Part shown: positions 54,107 to 62,834 of the stretch, piece after piece
Layout of the letters: each line of letters begins with the position of its first letter
How positions within the stretch are numbered: position 1 is the first letter of the stretch
Assembly (NCBI RefSeq): GCF_014698505.1
Contig: NZ_JACJTD010000019.1
Coordinates: 62,001-126,000 of the forward strand
Length of the DNA stretch: 64,000 bases
Direction: 5' to 3'
Source: Nostoc foliaceum FACHB-393
GTDB lineage: Bacteria; Cyanobacteriota; Cyanobacteriia; Cyanobacteriales; Nostocaceae
Made by a program: the position numbers and the translations under genes
Notes under the pieces: model-generated
Databases searched by the model: none
What the model saw: the letters and a program-made list of their open reading frames with translations, nothing else
What the model was told of the DNA's origin: nothing

Positions 54107-54883
54107 TTAGCGGAACTTACCAGGATTTAGACGAGCACCGTTAGGTTGAGACTGACGACGAATAGCTACTCCACTCCGCAAATTATTTCCAGTACCACCA
54201 TCTTTGCGATCGAGGAAAGGTTTCAGATTAATCCCACCTCTAGACGAGCTAACCCGATTATTACCACTGCCTAGAAGTGTGCGTCCTAAATTATATACTT
54301 CGTTGACTCCATTACTGCGATTGCCATAAGTGTTAACGGCTATAGTCTGCTGTCCGCTGTCAGCAGTAGTCAAGTTTTGAAAAATGCTATTGCGGATAAG
54401 AATGGCATCTTTCCCACGCGGTACTGTCAACACAATTCTACAGGTTGGGTTAACTTCAGTTGTGACGCAGACAATATTTTCGTTATTTTCTACAGATGTC
54501 TGGAGTTCTTGTAAGCCATCTGGGCGATAAAGTTCTAAACGACTGGCAATTGCTGCACAACGCCTTTGTGCATCCCAACCACCGCCCAAAGCCGCAGGTG
54601 CCGCCCAAGGAAAGAATTGACCTGGTTGACTTTGTGGCTGATACATAACAGTGTACTGACCATTGTAAGTCTGACAGGTAAACCGAGTTGTACCGTCAGC
54701 TGAGGGTGAAGGTGGTATACCTGTTGATGTGTCTATTGGGACTGACGATCCACCTGATGGTACTGTTGGTACGACAACGCCATCGCCAGTAGAGTCATAT
54801 TGAGCCATTGCTGCCGAATTGCCCAGACACAAAGATAAGCCAAGGCTGCCCAAAGATATCAATCGAAGCAGTTGTGATGACAT
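54107..54883 (-). CDS. COP23-domain secreted protein
   Basis: 258 residues; GGAGG lies 7 nt before the ATG. Signal peptide MSSQLLRLISLGSLGLSLCLG to AMA/QYD, then a Pro/Ser/Thr-rich spacer. The COP23 domain follows: TRFTCQTYNGQYTVMYQPQS, FFPWAAPAALGGGWDAQRRCAAIASRLELY, NENIVCVTTEVNPTCRIVLTVPRGKD. The conserved cysteines (FTC, RRC, VCV, TCR) probably form disulfides. The family is named for a circadian-oscillating membrane-associated protein of cyanobacteria; molecular role unknown. A Gly/Arg-rich tail ends the protein. Single gene with its own terminator. Confidence 0.9.
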   Translation of the reverse strand: MSSQLLRLISLGSLGLSLCLGNSAAMAQYDSTGDGVVVPTVPSGGSSVPIDTSTGIPPSPSADGTTRFTCQTYNGQYTVMYQPQSQPGQFFPWAAPAALGGGWDAQRRCAAIASRLELYRPDGLQELQTSVENNENIVCVTTEVNPTCRIVLTVPRGKDAILIRNSIFQNLTTADSGQQTIAVNTYGNRSNGVNEVYNLGRTLLGSGNNRVSSSRGGINLKPFLDRKDGGTGNNLRSGVAIRRQSQPNGARLNPGKFR

Positions 54884-55103
54884 AAATCATCCTCCAGTAG
54901 AAATAGGTAGGGAATTGATAGTTTAAGTGACGAATAATTCTGTTTTTTGATTCATCAAAAACGTTATTTTTTTCCTCTCCTGCTTTTTTCTCTTCGAGTA
55001 GCTTTTTCACCCGTATTTGAATTTCTACATGATGCCCCACTCCTTCATAGGCCTGAGGGTTTTAGCTACTACGGGTAATGAGGTTTTCTAAATGGTAAAA
55101 CAC

Positions 55104-55130
55104 AAAAAACCCCGGCGAAACTAACCGAGG
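55104..55130 (-). terminator. Terminator of the small light-harvesting-like gene
   Basis: On the minus strand CCTCGG ... CCGGGG (one T-G pair) followed by six T. Confidence 0.85.
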
Positions 55131-55184
55131 TAAGAGAGAAGTATGAATGACAATGAGATACAGCGATACTGAAATCGGAAAATC

Positions 55185-55355
55185 TTAGCTAACGCTAAAA
55201 CCAACCAAAACTAAAGTCGTGACAATTAAAGTCGCAAAAAGACTTTGTAAAACATATTTACGTTGTTCCCAAATTGCCGGGTACTCGGCGTAGTAAACCT
55301 TGGGTTCGGCTGCGTAGTTATTGAGGATGCCGTCTTCATTTACAGTTGTGTACAT
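55185..55355 (-). CDS. ssl1498-type small light-harvesting-like (Hli-related) protein
   Basis: 56 residues, MYTTVNEDGILNNYAAEPKV through to ...VLVGFSVS. The N-terminal NEDGILNNYAAEPKVYYAEYP is the hallmark of the ssl1498 light-harvesting-like family, where an N-terminal NNxAxEPKxYxA block precedes a single transmembrane helix (here ~37-55, LQSLFATLIVTTLVLVGF). The usual chlorophyll-binding ExxN/H motif is not obvious, so pigment binding is doubtful. ATG 55355; the start region is A/T-rich with an AAAAAAGAAAAAA run upstream. Own terminator downstream. Likely thylakoid membrane, perhaps with photosystem assembly or stress. Confidence 0.85.
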   Translation of the reverse strand: MYTTVNEDGILNNYAAEPKVYYAEYPAIWEQRKYVLQSLFATLIVTTLVLVGFSVS

Positions 55356-55910
55356 AGTTTTTTCTTTTTTTATTTACTTATGTAACTAAATTTAACAAAA
55401 TTGTTACAAAACGTCAAGAGGGCTTGACAAAAAAAGGTTGATGATTTTGATAGAAATTACTTATCAGGCAATACGCTTGGGTTAAGGCTTAACTCTTTGT
55501 CAAACAAAGTCAATTTTTTAACGAACCGCATACTCCTACGGGGAAGCAAGCTAGCAAGAGCGTCTCGTTAGAGAAAGACGCATAGACACCTTCGCGGAGC
55601 GTCTCGTAGAGAAGTGGCTTCCCGTTCGCGTAGCGTCTCCGAAGGAGAAGGGTAGGACGCAAAGGAAGAGAAAAAAGGGAAGAAAGAAATACTTAACTGA
55701 ACTGTATTGACTTAGGGAACTCCAAAAAATAAATTATCCTAATTTCTGGACTCAACACGACTGTTCCTCCCCCCCTGCTCCCTGCTCCTCTGTCAAAAAA
55801 GCGATGGGATATTTTTTTAGTTGGAAGTCCCTTATCAGGGCATAGGGAATTTAGGCGAAGCTGCCCCAGCCGCCGAAAGCGCCATATCTCTTGACTTACT
55901 GCTTATACGT
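55356..55910. repeat. Intergenic with dispersed GCGTCTC-type repeats
   Basis: Between the small light-harvesting-like gene and the DUF1611 gene. About 55531-55660 is a block of repeated GCGTCTCGTAGAGAA / GCGTAGCGTCTCCGAAGG units in both orientations, the common Nostoc dispersed repeat. No coding frame supported. Confidence 0.65.
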
Positions 55911-56957
55911 TTAATTCTTCATCACCGCATCCAATAACACATTGGCATCAAAGCGGACTACATCTGTGCAAGGTAGCCCGGTTTCTGCTATTGTTTGAGC
56001 GATGCTTTCCTCAGCCGCAGACTGATCTAGATGGGCTGTGTTAAGCGCTATACCCACTACAGGAACACTTCCAAAAGCACCACCAGCACTAGCGACAGTT
56101 TCATAAAGTCGAATCACCTCTGGTAAAGGTGGAATTGGTACATGGGGATTATTGCGGTTATGAGTTTGTCCAGCGCGATGGACTAAAACCAGTTGGGTTG
56201 GTTGCGAACCACGGATTAAGGGTAGGGTTGCTGTTGAACCAGGATGTAACAGTGAACCTTGTCCTTCAATGTGCAGAATATCGTAGTTTTTGCCATAGCG
56301 CATGACTATCTGTTCTACAGCACCAGCGGCAAAGTCTACCCGCACGGCATCTAAAGCCACGCCATCCCCTTCTAACATCACCCCAGTTTGGCCTGTGGCA
56401 AGAAATTTAGAACGCCAGCCCCGCAGTTTTGATGCCCAATGTAACTCTAGGCTAGTTGACATTTTACCGATCGCCATGTCGGTTCCCACTGTCAATACCC
56501 GCCGACAGGGAAGGGTGCGTGCCATTCCACTAGCAACACTTATATTAGATGGCTCTTTGCGTACATCCCAAATTAGTTGCCCTGGTTTGAGCAGTGCATT
56601 TAAATCTGGTATGTTCGCCATTGGTGTATGTAAACCATTTACCAGCGACATTCCAGCTTCTAGAGCATCTTTGATTTCTACCCAGTAATCATCTGGTACA
56701 GCACCACCACCTGGAGCAATGCCAATTACCAAAACTTCCGGCTTGTACTCTAGGGCTGCGGCTACAGATGCCACAATCGGCACATCACGCTTGATACCTG
56801 TTAATTCTAGTAGGGATTTGCCAGCACATTCGCGATCAATTACGGCTACAATTGGGGCCTCACTATAACGTAGAATAGATAACCCCGTTTTGCCCTGTGT
56901 TCCAGTAGTTCCTTCATGTAGCAAGATAGCTACTCGTTGATTAAGTGGTAGACGCAC
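55911..56957 (-). CDS. DUF1611 family protein (DgcN-like)
   Basis: 348 residues; start GTG 56957. The N-terminal domain is Rossmann-like (APIVAVIDRECAGKS, EVLVIGIAPGGGAVPDDYW). The P-loop-like core reads VLTVGTDMAIGKMSTSLELH with FLATGQTGVML and DILHIEGQGSLLHPG. This is the DUF1611 fold. Members paired with an enolase-superfamily 'dipeptide epimerase' are described as DgcN (N-acetyltransferase) with DgcA (N-acetyl-D-Glu racemase) in D-glutamate use. Here the 3' end of the epimerase gene overlaps this start by 17 bp, so the two are translationally coupled. Substrate in this organism is inference; D-amino acid handling is the first guess. Confidence 0.82.
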   Translation of the reverse strand: MRLPLNQRVAILLHEGTTGTQGKTGLSILRYSEAPIVAVIDRECAGKSLLELTGIKRDVPIVASVAAALEYKPEVLVIGIAPGGGAVPDDYWVEIKDALEAGMSLVNGLHTPMANIPDLNALLKPGQLIWDVRKEPSNISVASGMARTLPCRRVLTVGTDMAIGKMSTSLELHWASKLRGWRSKFLATGQTGVMLEGDGVALDAVRVDFAAGAVEQIVMRYGKNYDILHIEGQGSLLHPGSTATLPLIRGSQPTQLVLVHRAGQTHNRNNPHVPIPPLPEVIRLYETVASAGGAFGSVPVVGIALNTAHLDQSAAEESIAQTIAETGLPCTDVVRFDANVLLDAVMKN

Positions 56958-57993
56958 TGTGTTGTACCCCCAATCCTGGTAAATCGTTTGGCAAAACTCT
57001 CCCTTCTTTTAGCAATGCACCCATAAAGGGATCATCGATTAAGTTGAGGTGACTGTCTAAATCTAGATAATCAGCTAATGGCGCTAGCTGTAATGCTGCT
57101 GTATTAGCTAGCGAACTGTCAGAATAGCAACCAAACATTACTTGCAACCCATAGGCTCGCGCTGTATGTACCATTCGCATTGCCTCGGTTAGTCCCCCTG
57201 ATTTCATCAGTTTGATATTAATACCATCCACGTAGTTTGCCAAATCGGGAATATCGGAGCTTGTGAAACAACTTTCATCGACAAAGATGGGCAGAGGAGA
57301 GTGTTCTTTGAGTTTTGCTAAACTTTTTTCCTGCCCTCGTGGCAATGGCTGTTCTACATACTTTATACCTAATTCAGCCAGCCAATTGCACATTGCGATC
57401 GCATCTTCTAAACTCCAGCCACCGTTAGCATCAACAAATAATTCTGGTTCAGATGCTTCTTCTCGCACTGCTAATAGCATTTTTTTATCTGCTTCTATGC
57501 CATCAGGACTACCTAGCTTTACCTTGAAAAGGCGGACATCGGTAAATTGTAACCAGTCTCGCGCTCTCGCTCTGGCACCTTCAGGTGAATTAATCCCAAT
57601 TGTGACAGAAGTCGGGACTATTTGATTGCGATCGAGTCCCCAAATTTGCCACAAGGGTAATCCTACGCGCTTACCCAACCAGTCGTGCATTGCTATATCC
57701 AAGGCTGCTCTTGCAGCAGAAGGAACCTGCTTTTGTGTTAAAACTTGCTCAATTTGCTGCCTTTGCAAGGGGCCGAATGCTTGCAACAGTGGCACAACTT
57801 GTTCTAAAGCATTTTTGATCGTATCAGTTGATTGCCGATGATTACCCACACCAAATGGTGATGCTTCCCCCCAGCCTTCGATCCCATCATGTGAAATTCT
57901 CACCCAGACATTAGTTGTCTGTGCCGTTGTACCTCGACTAATAGTCAACGGAAACCTTTTGTTTACTGTAAATAAATTTATATTTATTTGCAT
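56941..57993 (-). CDS. Enolase-superfamily epimerase (dipeptide epimerase / DgcA-like)
   Basis: About 350 residues from ATG 57993 (the upstream in-frame TTG is unlikely). Mandelate racemase/muconate-lactonising group: N-terminal lid ending EGWGEASPFG, then the barrel with RLFKVKLGSP (KxK acid/base lysine), FVDANGGWSLEDA and YVEQPLPRG and IFVDESCFTS (three metal carboxylates), and INIKLMKSGGLTEA (second-side lysine). This pattern with two opposed lysines is that of L-Ala-D/L-Glu epimerases and N-acyl amino-acid racemases. It precedes and overlaps the DUF1611 gene. The exact substrate is unproved. Confidence 0.88.
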   Translation of the reverse strand: MQININLFTVNKRFPLTISRGTTAQTTNVWVRISHDGIEGWGEASPFGVGNHRQSTDTIKNALEQVVPLLQAFGPLQRQQIEQVLTQKQVPSAARAALDIAMHDWLGKRVGLPLWQIWGLDRNQIVPTSVTIGINSPEGARARARDWLQFTDVRLFKVKLGSPDGIEADKKMLLAVREEASEPELFVDANGGWSLEDAIAMCNWLAELGIKYVEQPLPRGQEKSLAKLKEHSPLPIFVDESCFTSSDIPDLANYVDGINIKLMKSGGLTEAMRMVHTARAYGLQVMFGCYSDSSLANTAALQLAPLADYLDLDSHLNLIDDPFMGALLKEGRVLPNDLPGLGVQHSASTT

Positions 57994-58120
57994 ACTGGTT
58001 ATACATATTATGTTATGCAAAAGCCAGTGTAAGTTCAAAGTTTAGATTATCAGATGCATCTGTTATACTTTTTTACATTCATTGCTTGATGACTAAAAGT
58101 TTTATACATTATTTTTATTT

Positions 58121-58672
58121 ATGAACAACTTAAAAAAATGGAAGATTTTAAAATCAAAAATGGTTTTAGCTCATCCTTGGTGTCAGGTGAGGCAGGATGA
58201 AATAGAATTACCCAACGGCAAGATTATAGATGATTATTTTGTCAGTATTAAACCAGATGTGGCGATGATTTTACCTATCACTAGTAATAGAGAAATAATT
58301 TTTGTCCGGCAATATAGACATGCCGTAGGTGAATTTTTCTTGGAACTGCCAGCAGGGAATTTCGATCCCGCAAAAGAGAGTGCAGAAGTAGCAGCGATTA
58401 GAGAACTGACTGAAGAGACTGGTTATATTCCTCAAGAATTGAGAAAAATAGGAACTTTATACGATAAGCCAAGTAAGGATACCAATAAAATACATTTATT
58501 TTTAGCAGAGAATGTGAACAAACTTGGAGAGCAACAACTAGATATCACAGAAGAGATTGAAGTTGTATCAATTCCCGTGGAATCAGTTTTAGATAAAATT
58601 ATTCAAGGAAAAATTTCTGTTGCAGGTACTATAGCGGCACTTTTCTTAGGTTTGAAGTTTATCAATTATTAA
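58121..58672 (+). CDS. NUDIX hydrolase, ADP-ribose pyrophosphatase-like
   Basis: 183 residues. NUDIX box GNFDPAKESAEVAAIRELTEETGY (~residues 79-102, with the REL-EE core), preceded by FLELPAG and an RQYRHAVGEF segment, as in NudF-type ADP-ribose or nucleoside diphosphate-sugar hydrolases. It would cleave ADP-ribose to AMP and ribose 5-phosphate, or a similar substrate. The TIR gene starts 20 bp after its stop on the same strand, so the two are likely one operon. AT-rich leader, no strong Shine-Dalgarno. Confidence 0.9.
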   Translation: MNNLKKWKILKSKMVLAHPWCQVRQDEIELPNGKIIDDYFVSIKPDVAMILPITSNREIIFVRQYRHAVGEFFLELPAGNFDPAKESAEVAAIRELTEETGYIPQELRKIGTLYDKPSKDTNKIHLFLAENVNKLGEQQLDITEEIEVVSIPVESVLDKIIQGKISVAGTIAALFLGLKFINY

Positions 58673-58692
58673 TAATCTAAGGGTTAATTATT

Positions 58693-60102
58693 ATGTTTAT
58701 TTTTACAGTAACTGCTGATACTTTCCTGAAAGTTCGTCCAAGTGAGTTAGCGGAACTAGCTGAAGATGAAAAACTTCTAATTCAAGTCAAAAGTGTCCTT
58801 GAAGTCATTTCTTATGCTGAGGAGGAAGAATATTACAGAATTACCTTGAAAAACTCTATCAATGGGAAAGATACATGGTTTATCCGTAAGAAGTATATTA
58901 AGATATGTGTTTTGCAGGATTTATCTGAATACACTCCAAGATCCGCAACATCTGATGTACCACCAGACTCGGTAATATACCAACCTAGACCTCAAAGCTC
59001 GGCATCCCAGGCTCAAGGCTCTACAAGCTTTTGGAAGAAGCTGTTACCTGCTAAAATCAACTCAGTAATTACTCGTAAAGCCTTTGAATTTTTGGCTGAC
59101 GGTTTGGTTAGTTACAGTGGATTAGGGGTAGAAGCAAACAGTAATGTTCCAGTAAATGAGTCGAGTTGGGATAGTAGCGATATCGAGGTTGAAAAAGAAG
59201 TTATTAAGCAGTTAAAAGCGCAACTGCAAGAAACCCCAACTATTCAAGAATGCTCTTCACAACCTGCTGATATAGCGAAAGATTTGGTAGATTGCAGTGT
59301 GTTTAGTCCTGCTTCTGTAACTCCAGACGATATGTTTCTTGTCCAAGTCTTTGTTCATCTTCCTGAACAAGTTGAATTTGCCAAACAGTATGCTCAACAA
59401 TTTGATCCTGAAGCTAAACAATTAGGAGTGAGAAGTTTAGGAGTACCTATTAAACGAGGAAGTGAACTCACGTTTAACTTGTCAATTCCAAAACTAGAAG
59501 TGGACGATCCGATTCAACGGTTGAGTTGGAATGGTAAAGCAGATTCTATTCAATTTGGTGTAACGGTTCCTGGTGATATCACTCAGAAAACAGTCATTGG
59601 AACTGTGACTGTCAGCCAAAATACAATTCCTCTTGGACATCTAAAATTCAAACTATCAATTATTCCTTCTGCATCTTCTACATCCAAACACCCCCAATTA
59701 GTGGGAGAAGTAGCTCGATATTATAGAAAAGCATTCGTCTCTTACTCTTCTAAAGATCGGATAGAAGTTCTTAAAAGGGTGCAAGGACTGGCTGTAAGTG
59801 GTATTACAGTTTTTCAAGATATCCTAAATTTAGAACCTGGCGATCGCTGGGAGCAAGAACTTTATCGCAACATTGATGAGTGTGATCTCTTTCTACTATT
59901 TTGGTCTACTGCTGCGAAAGAATCGCCGTGGGTGCTTAAAGAAGTGTTGTATGCCCTTGAACGGCAAGGATCTGATGGATTGCGTTCCCCCGAAATTATT
60001 CCTGTAATCATTGAAGGCCCACCGCTTGTTCCTCCACCCCCTGAATTGCAGGATCTTCATTTTAATGACAAACTTCTTTACTTAATGGCGACATCTAAAT
60101 AG
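58693..60102 (+). CDS. TIR-domain protein with N-terminal SH3-like and middle beta domains
   Basis: 469 residues. Residues ~1-75: SH3-like module (FTVTADTFLKVRPSEL ... DTWFIRKKYIKI). A low-complexity linker follows. Residues ~215-330: a beta-rich module (FLVQVFVHLPEQVEFAK ... IQFGVTVPGDITQKTVIGTV) that I recognise only as one that recurs with TIR domains in cyanobacteria. Residues ~345-469: TIR domain, KAFVSYSSKDR, VFQDILNLEPGDRWEQEL, CDLFLLFWSTAA and SPWVLKEVLYAL, where the Glu after the Trp is the expected NADase residue. No signal peptide or transmembrane helix. It could cleave NAD+ or scaffold; a defence role is possible. 20 bp after the NUDIX gene. Confidence 0.88.
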   Translation: MFIFTVTADTFLKVRPSELAELAEDEKLLIQVKSVLEVISYAEEEEYYRITLKNSINGKDTWFIRKKYIKICVLQDLSEYTPRSATSDVPPDSVIYQPRPQSSASQAQGSTSFWKKLLPAKINSVITRKAFEFLADGLVSYSGLGVEANSNVPVNESSWDSSDIEVEKEVIKQLKAQLQETPTIQECSSQPADIAKDLVDCSVFSPASVTPDDMFLVQVFVHLPEQVEFAKQYAQQFDPEAKQLGVRSLGVPIKRGSELTFNLSIPKLEVDDPIQRLSWNGKADSIQFGVTVPGDITQKTVIGTVTVSQNTIPLGHLKFKLSIIPSASSTSKHPQLVGEVARYYRKAFVSYSSKDRIEVLKRVQGLAVSGITVFQDILNLEPGDRWEQELYRNIDECDLFLLFWSTAAKESPWVLKEVLYALERQGSDGLRSPEIIPVIIEGPPLVPPPPELQDLHFNDKLLYLMATSK

Positions 60103-60154
60103 CAGATGGCGCTCCAATTGGAGTATTACGCCAGCCACCTAATTTTTTAGTTTT

Positions 60155-61078
60155 TTATCTTGCCCATTGCTGCAAGATGTAAGCATAAAAAGCCTCTTTA
60201 TCTACCTTATCCATTGCATAAATTTTCCGGCCACCAGGAACTACTTTAGTCCGTCCCTGACTAAGACCAGTGGTGATAATTTCTGTTTCCCATTCGCGCA
60301 ATTGATAAAATTCTGGATGTCCCAAATAAGCAGTTGCTAAGACATCCCAAAAATAATAATCTTGGGGGATAACTAGTGCATAACATTGTCCGGCTAAATC
60401 AGAGATGGGATAGTGGCGTTGTCGTCCCATTTTGTATACTAACTCCGATGTAACTGGGACATTGTTAGTCAAATCCAAAGGACACATAATAATTTCAATT
60501 TGGGTTTGCCATACCCGCGCTGCTGAAACCGCATCCCAATAAACATTCCATTCAGCAGAACCATCTTGTCCTGCTTCCAGACTTTTTTCCACATTACCAC
60601 CGACATTTAATGCACCCCCCATCCACACAATCTTGTGAATCTTGGCTTCAATGTCTGGTGCTTTGTCTAATGCCACTGCTACTGTGGTTAACGGTCCAGT
60701 TACCATCAACGTTACGGGGTCTGATGCCTCCTGCAACACCTTGATCATGAAATCTTGACCTGTTTGGGCAACCAGAGGCGTAGTGATGGTTTCGCTTTGA
60801 TTGAGAATGGGGAGATGGTCAATGATAAAGGAATCACGGCGATAGAGAGTAGGAAATGGATTGATACCGCGCACAGTACTTTCTGCAACTGGGATATGAG
60901 AAAATCCCATCAAATCGATAATTTTACGTGTGGCGCTAACAGCCGGTTGAACGTAGCAATCGGCTGGAGTGACTACAACACCAAGGAGTTCAATATGATC
61001 CATTGTCAACAGCAGCATAGTTGCTAAATAATCATCTACACCGCCATCGTGATCCATTAATACTAGTTGTTTTGTCAT
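60155..61078 (-). CDS. Nucleoside hydrolase
   Basis: About 307 residues from ATG 61078. Metal/ribose site LMDHDGGVDDYLATML (DxDxxxDD), MVTGPLTTVAVAL, and KIVWMGGALNVGGN are the inosine-uridine hydrolase family blocks; SAEWNVYWDAVSAARVW gives the late NxxxDxxA motif. It splits nucleosides into base and ribose. The longer in-frame extension upstream is not conserved in character and would overlap the divergent gene. Its start codon is only 15 bp from that of the cytosine deaminase on the other strand. Convergent with the TIR gene. Confidence 0.9.
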   Translation of the reverse strand: MTKQLVLMDHDGGVDDYLATMLLLTMDHIELLGVVVTPADCYVQPAVSATRKIIDLMGFSHIPVAESTVRGINPFPTLYRRDSFIIDHLPILNQSETITTPLVAQTGQDFMIKVLQEASDPVTLMVTGPLTTVAVALDKAPDIEAKIHKIVWMGGALNVGGNVEKSLEAGQDGSAEWNVYWDAVSAARVWQTQIEIIMCPLDLTNNVPVTSELVYKMGRQRHYPISDLAGQCYALVIPQDYYFWDVLATAYLGHPEFYQLREWETEIITTGLSQGRTKVVPGGRKIYAMDKVDKEAFYAYILQQWAR

Positions 61079-61093
61079 AAAAGGAGAATTAAT

Positions 61094-61525
61094 ATGGACG
61101 AGTTTATGGAAGCTGCTATTCAAGAAGCAAAACAAGGCAGACAAGAAGGTGGAATTCCCATTGGTTCGGTTCTCGTCAAGGATGGCAAAATTCTCGGCAG
61201 AGGACACAATAAACGTGTGCAAGATGCAGATCCTGTCACCCACGCGGAAATCGATTGTCTTCGTAATGCTGGGAGAGTTGGGAGCTACAGAGGTACTACA
61301 CTTTATTCAACTTTAATGCCGTGCTACCTGTGCGCTGGGGCAGTAGTACAATTTGGGATTAAAAAAGTCGTTGTCGGAGAATCCAGAACTTTTCCTGGTG
61401 CTAAAGAATTTATGGTATCTCACGGCGTGGAAGTAATTGATCTTAATCTTGACAATTGTGAACAAATGATGAGTGAGTTTATTGAAACTAACCCCGAACT
61501 TTGGAATGAAGATATCGGTAATTAA
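61094..61525 (+). CDS. Cytosine deaminase, yeast Fcy1-like
   Basis: 143 residues from ATG 61094, with AAAGGAG about 8 nt upstream. Zinc-dependent deaminase: HAEIDCL (ligand His and catalytic Glu) and PCYLC (two ligand cysteines). Neighbouring segments GGIPIGSVLVKDGKILGRGHN, TTLYSTLMPC, FGIKKVVVGES and C-terminal NPELWNEDIG match the yeast cytosine deaminase pattern more than tRNA adenosine deaminase (TadA) or guanine deaminase. It would convert cytosine to uracil. With the divergent nucleoside hydrolase it makes a plausible base-salvage pair. Confidence 0.88.
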   Translation: MDEFMEAAIQEAKQGRQEGGIPIGSVLVKDGKILGRGHNKRVQDADPVTHAEIDCLRNAGRVGSYRGTTLYSTLMPCYLCAGAVVQFGIKKVVVGESRTFPGAKEFMVSHGVEVIDLNLDNCEQMMSEFIETNPELWNEDIGN

Positions 61526-61548
61526 AGACGCGATTAATCGTACAAGAG

Positions 61549-61568
61549 AGACGCGATTAATCGCGTCT
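61549..61568. repeat. Perfect 20-bp palindrome
   Basis: AGACGCGATT and AATCGCGTCT, no spacer. A half copy (AGACGCGATTAATCG) lies just upstream (61526-61540), right after the cytosine deaminase stop. Confidence 0.85.
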
Positions 61569-61709
61569 GTACAAAAGTAGCCAGCGTCTTGGTAACTTTT
61601 GATAGGAAAATTATCATAGGAGCGATCGCTATCTAAAAAGCCACTCTGGAGAAGAAGAGGCTCTTTCGCCCAGAAAAAAAAGTTACCTTCACACGGACAC
61701 TCATCACTC

Positions 61710-62834
61710 CTAACCCAGCAAAAGTGTGCTGTTATTATCAATCATGGTAAGAGTTCCACTAGTAGCCATGCCTGGGTTGGGCTGCGCCGATGCACCATAG
61801 GACTGAATGTAACGCCGCACTTCTAGCGGAAAGTGGGGGTAATCTAACATCGCATCCCCATCGGCAATAGTTGCCCAGAAGTCTCGCAAACTAGGAGCTA
61901 ATTTTTTTGCCTGCGATAACGGTAAGTTTAATGGAGAAAGAGTTAGTAGCTTAATTAAAAATGGAAAAGAGCGATCGCCCATCCATTGCCGCGATGACTG
62001 TTGCAAGTCGGGAAACTCAGGCACTGACTCTACCCGATGGGATAGAATTTGCAACGATTCTTTACCTTGGTTATCCCGATGAAACTCTAGCACCCGATAA
62101 GGGTGAGGATAGCTCACTAAAGAACCAGTGGTAATATCATATACTCCATCTGAGTAAGCAATATCCTGAACGTGCAAATGCCCCGTAAATACTAGTTTGA
62201 CTCCGTAGCGCCTTAGCAGCTGCAACAGTTCTGCTGAATTGGACAACATATAGCGATTTGCTAGTGGATGATTTGATTGATTGGGCAAGTGCTCAACCAC
62301 ATTATGATGCACCATCACCAGAACTAATTCATCACTAGATGCCGCCAATACTTCTTCTAACCACTGTAGTTGTTTGGTATCCAAACACCCTACCTGCTCA
62401 CCCTGGTCATTAAAGGAGTTAGAATTCAGTCCAATTAGCTTAACTCCAGGCAATAACTGACGCGTGTAGTAAATCTGCTGCGGATCTTCATAGCCAAACT
62501 TCGTGTAATAGTAGGGAAAATCCGCAAAAGCAATTGATTGCTGATTAGCCAACAGCACAGGAACGTCATGATTGCCAGGAACTACATAGACGGGAAAAGG
62601 TAGCTGGGCTAAACATTGTTGTAACCAGGCATGGTTCTCTGGTTCGCCGTGTTGGGTTAAATCTCCTGGCAACAACAAGAAATCTAAATCGAGTTGGATT
62701 AGATGTTCTAGTACACTTTTAAATGCTGAGATACTTACTTCCACCAGATGAAACCGACTGGGATGATCCCAGATTGTGTGAGGAAGTGCCAGGTGTAAGT
62801 CGCTGACTACCGCAAAGCGAAAATTGAGAGTCAT
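61710..62834 (-). CDS. Metallophosphoesterase
   Basis: 374 residues. Calcineurin-like core with all ligand motifs: VVSDLHLA (DxH), LLLPGDLTQHGEP (GD), VVPGNHDVP (GNH), VMVHHNVVEH (H), and FTGHLHVQD (GHxH). The ~80 residues at the end are outside the core and contain FPFLIKLLTLSPLNLP. The family covers phosphodiesterases (cyclic nucleotide, nucleotide and other); the substrate is not visible. No signal peptide, so cytoplasmic. Gene stands alone between the deaminase (convergent) and mtnP (divergent). Confidence 0.9.
   Translation of the reverse strand: MTLNFRFAVVSDLHLALPHTIWDHPSRFHLVEVSISAFKSVLEHLIQLDLDFLLLPGDLTQHGEPENHAWLQQCLAQLPFPVYVVPGNHDVPVLLANQQSIAFADFPYYYTKFGYEDPQQIYYTRQLLPGVKLIGLNSNSFNDQGEQVGCLDTKQLQWLEEVLAASSDELVLVMVHHNVVEHLPNQSNHPLANRYMLSNSAELLQLLRRYGVKLVFTGHLHVQDIAYSDGVYDITTGSLVSYPHPYRVLEFHRDNQGKESLQILSHRVESVPEFPDLQQSSRQWMGDRSFPFLIKLLTLSPLNLPLSQAKKLAPSLRDFWATIADGDAMLDYPHFPLEVRRYIQSYGASAQPNPGMATSGTLTMIDNNSTLLLG

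Noticed and set aside
58693-60102. A complete Thoeris system around the TIR gene
   Set aside because: No ThsA (SIR2-type or SLOG) gene within the window; neighbours are NUDIX, nucleoside hydrolase and cytosine deaminase.
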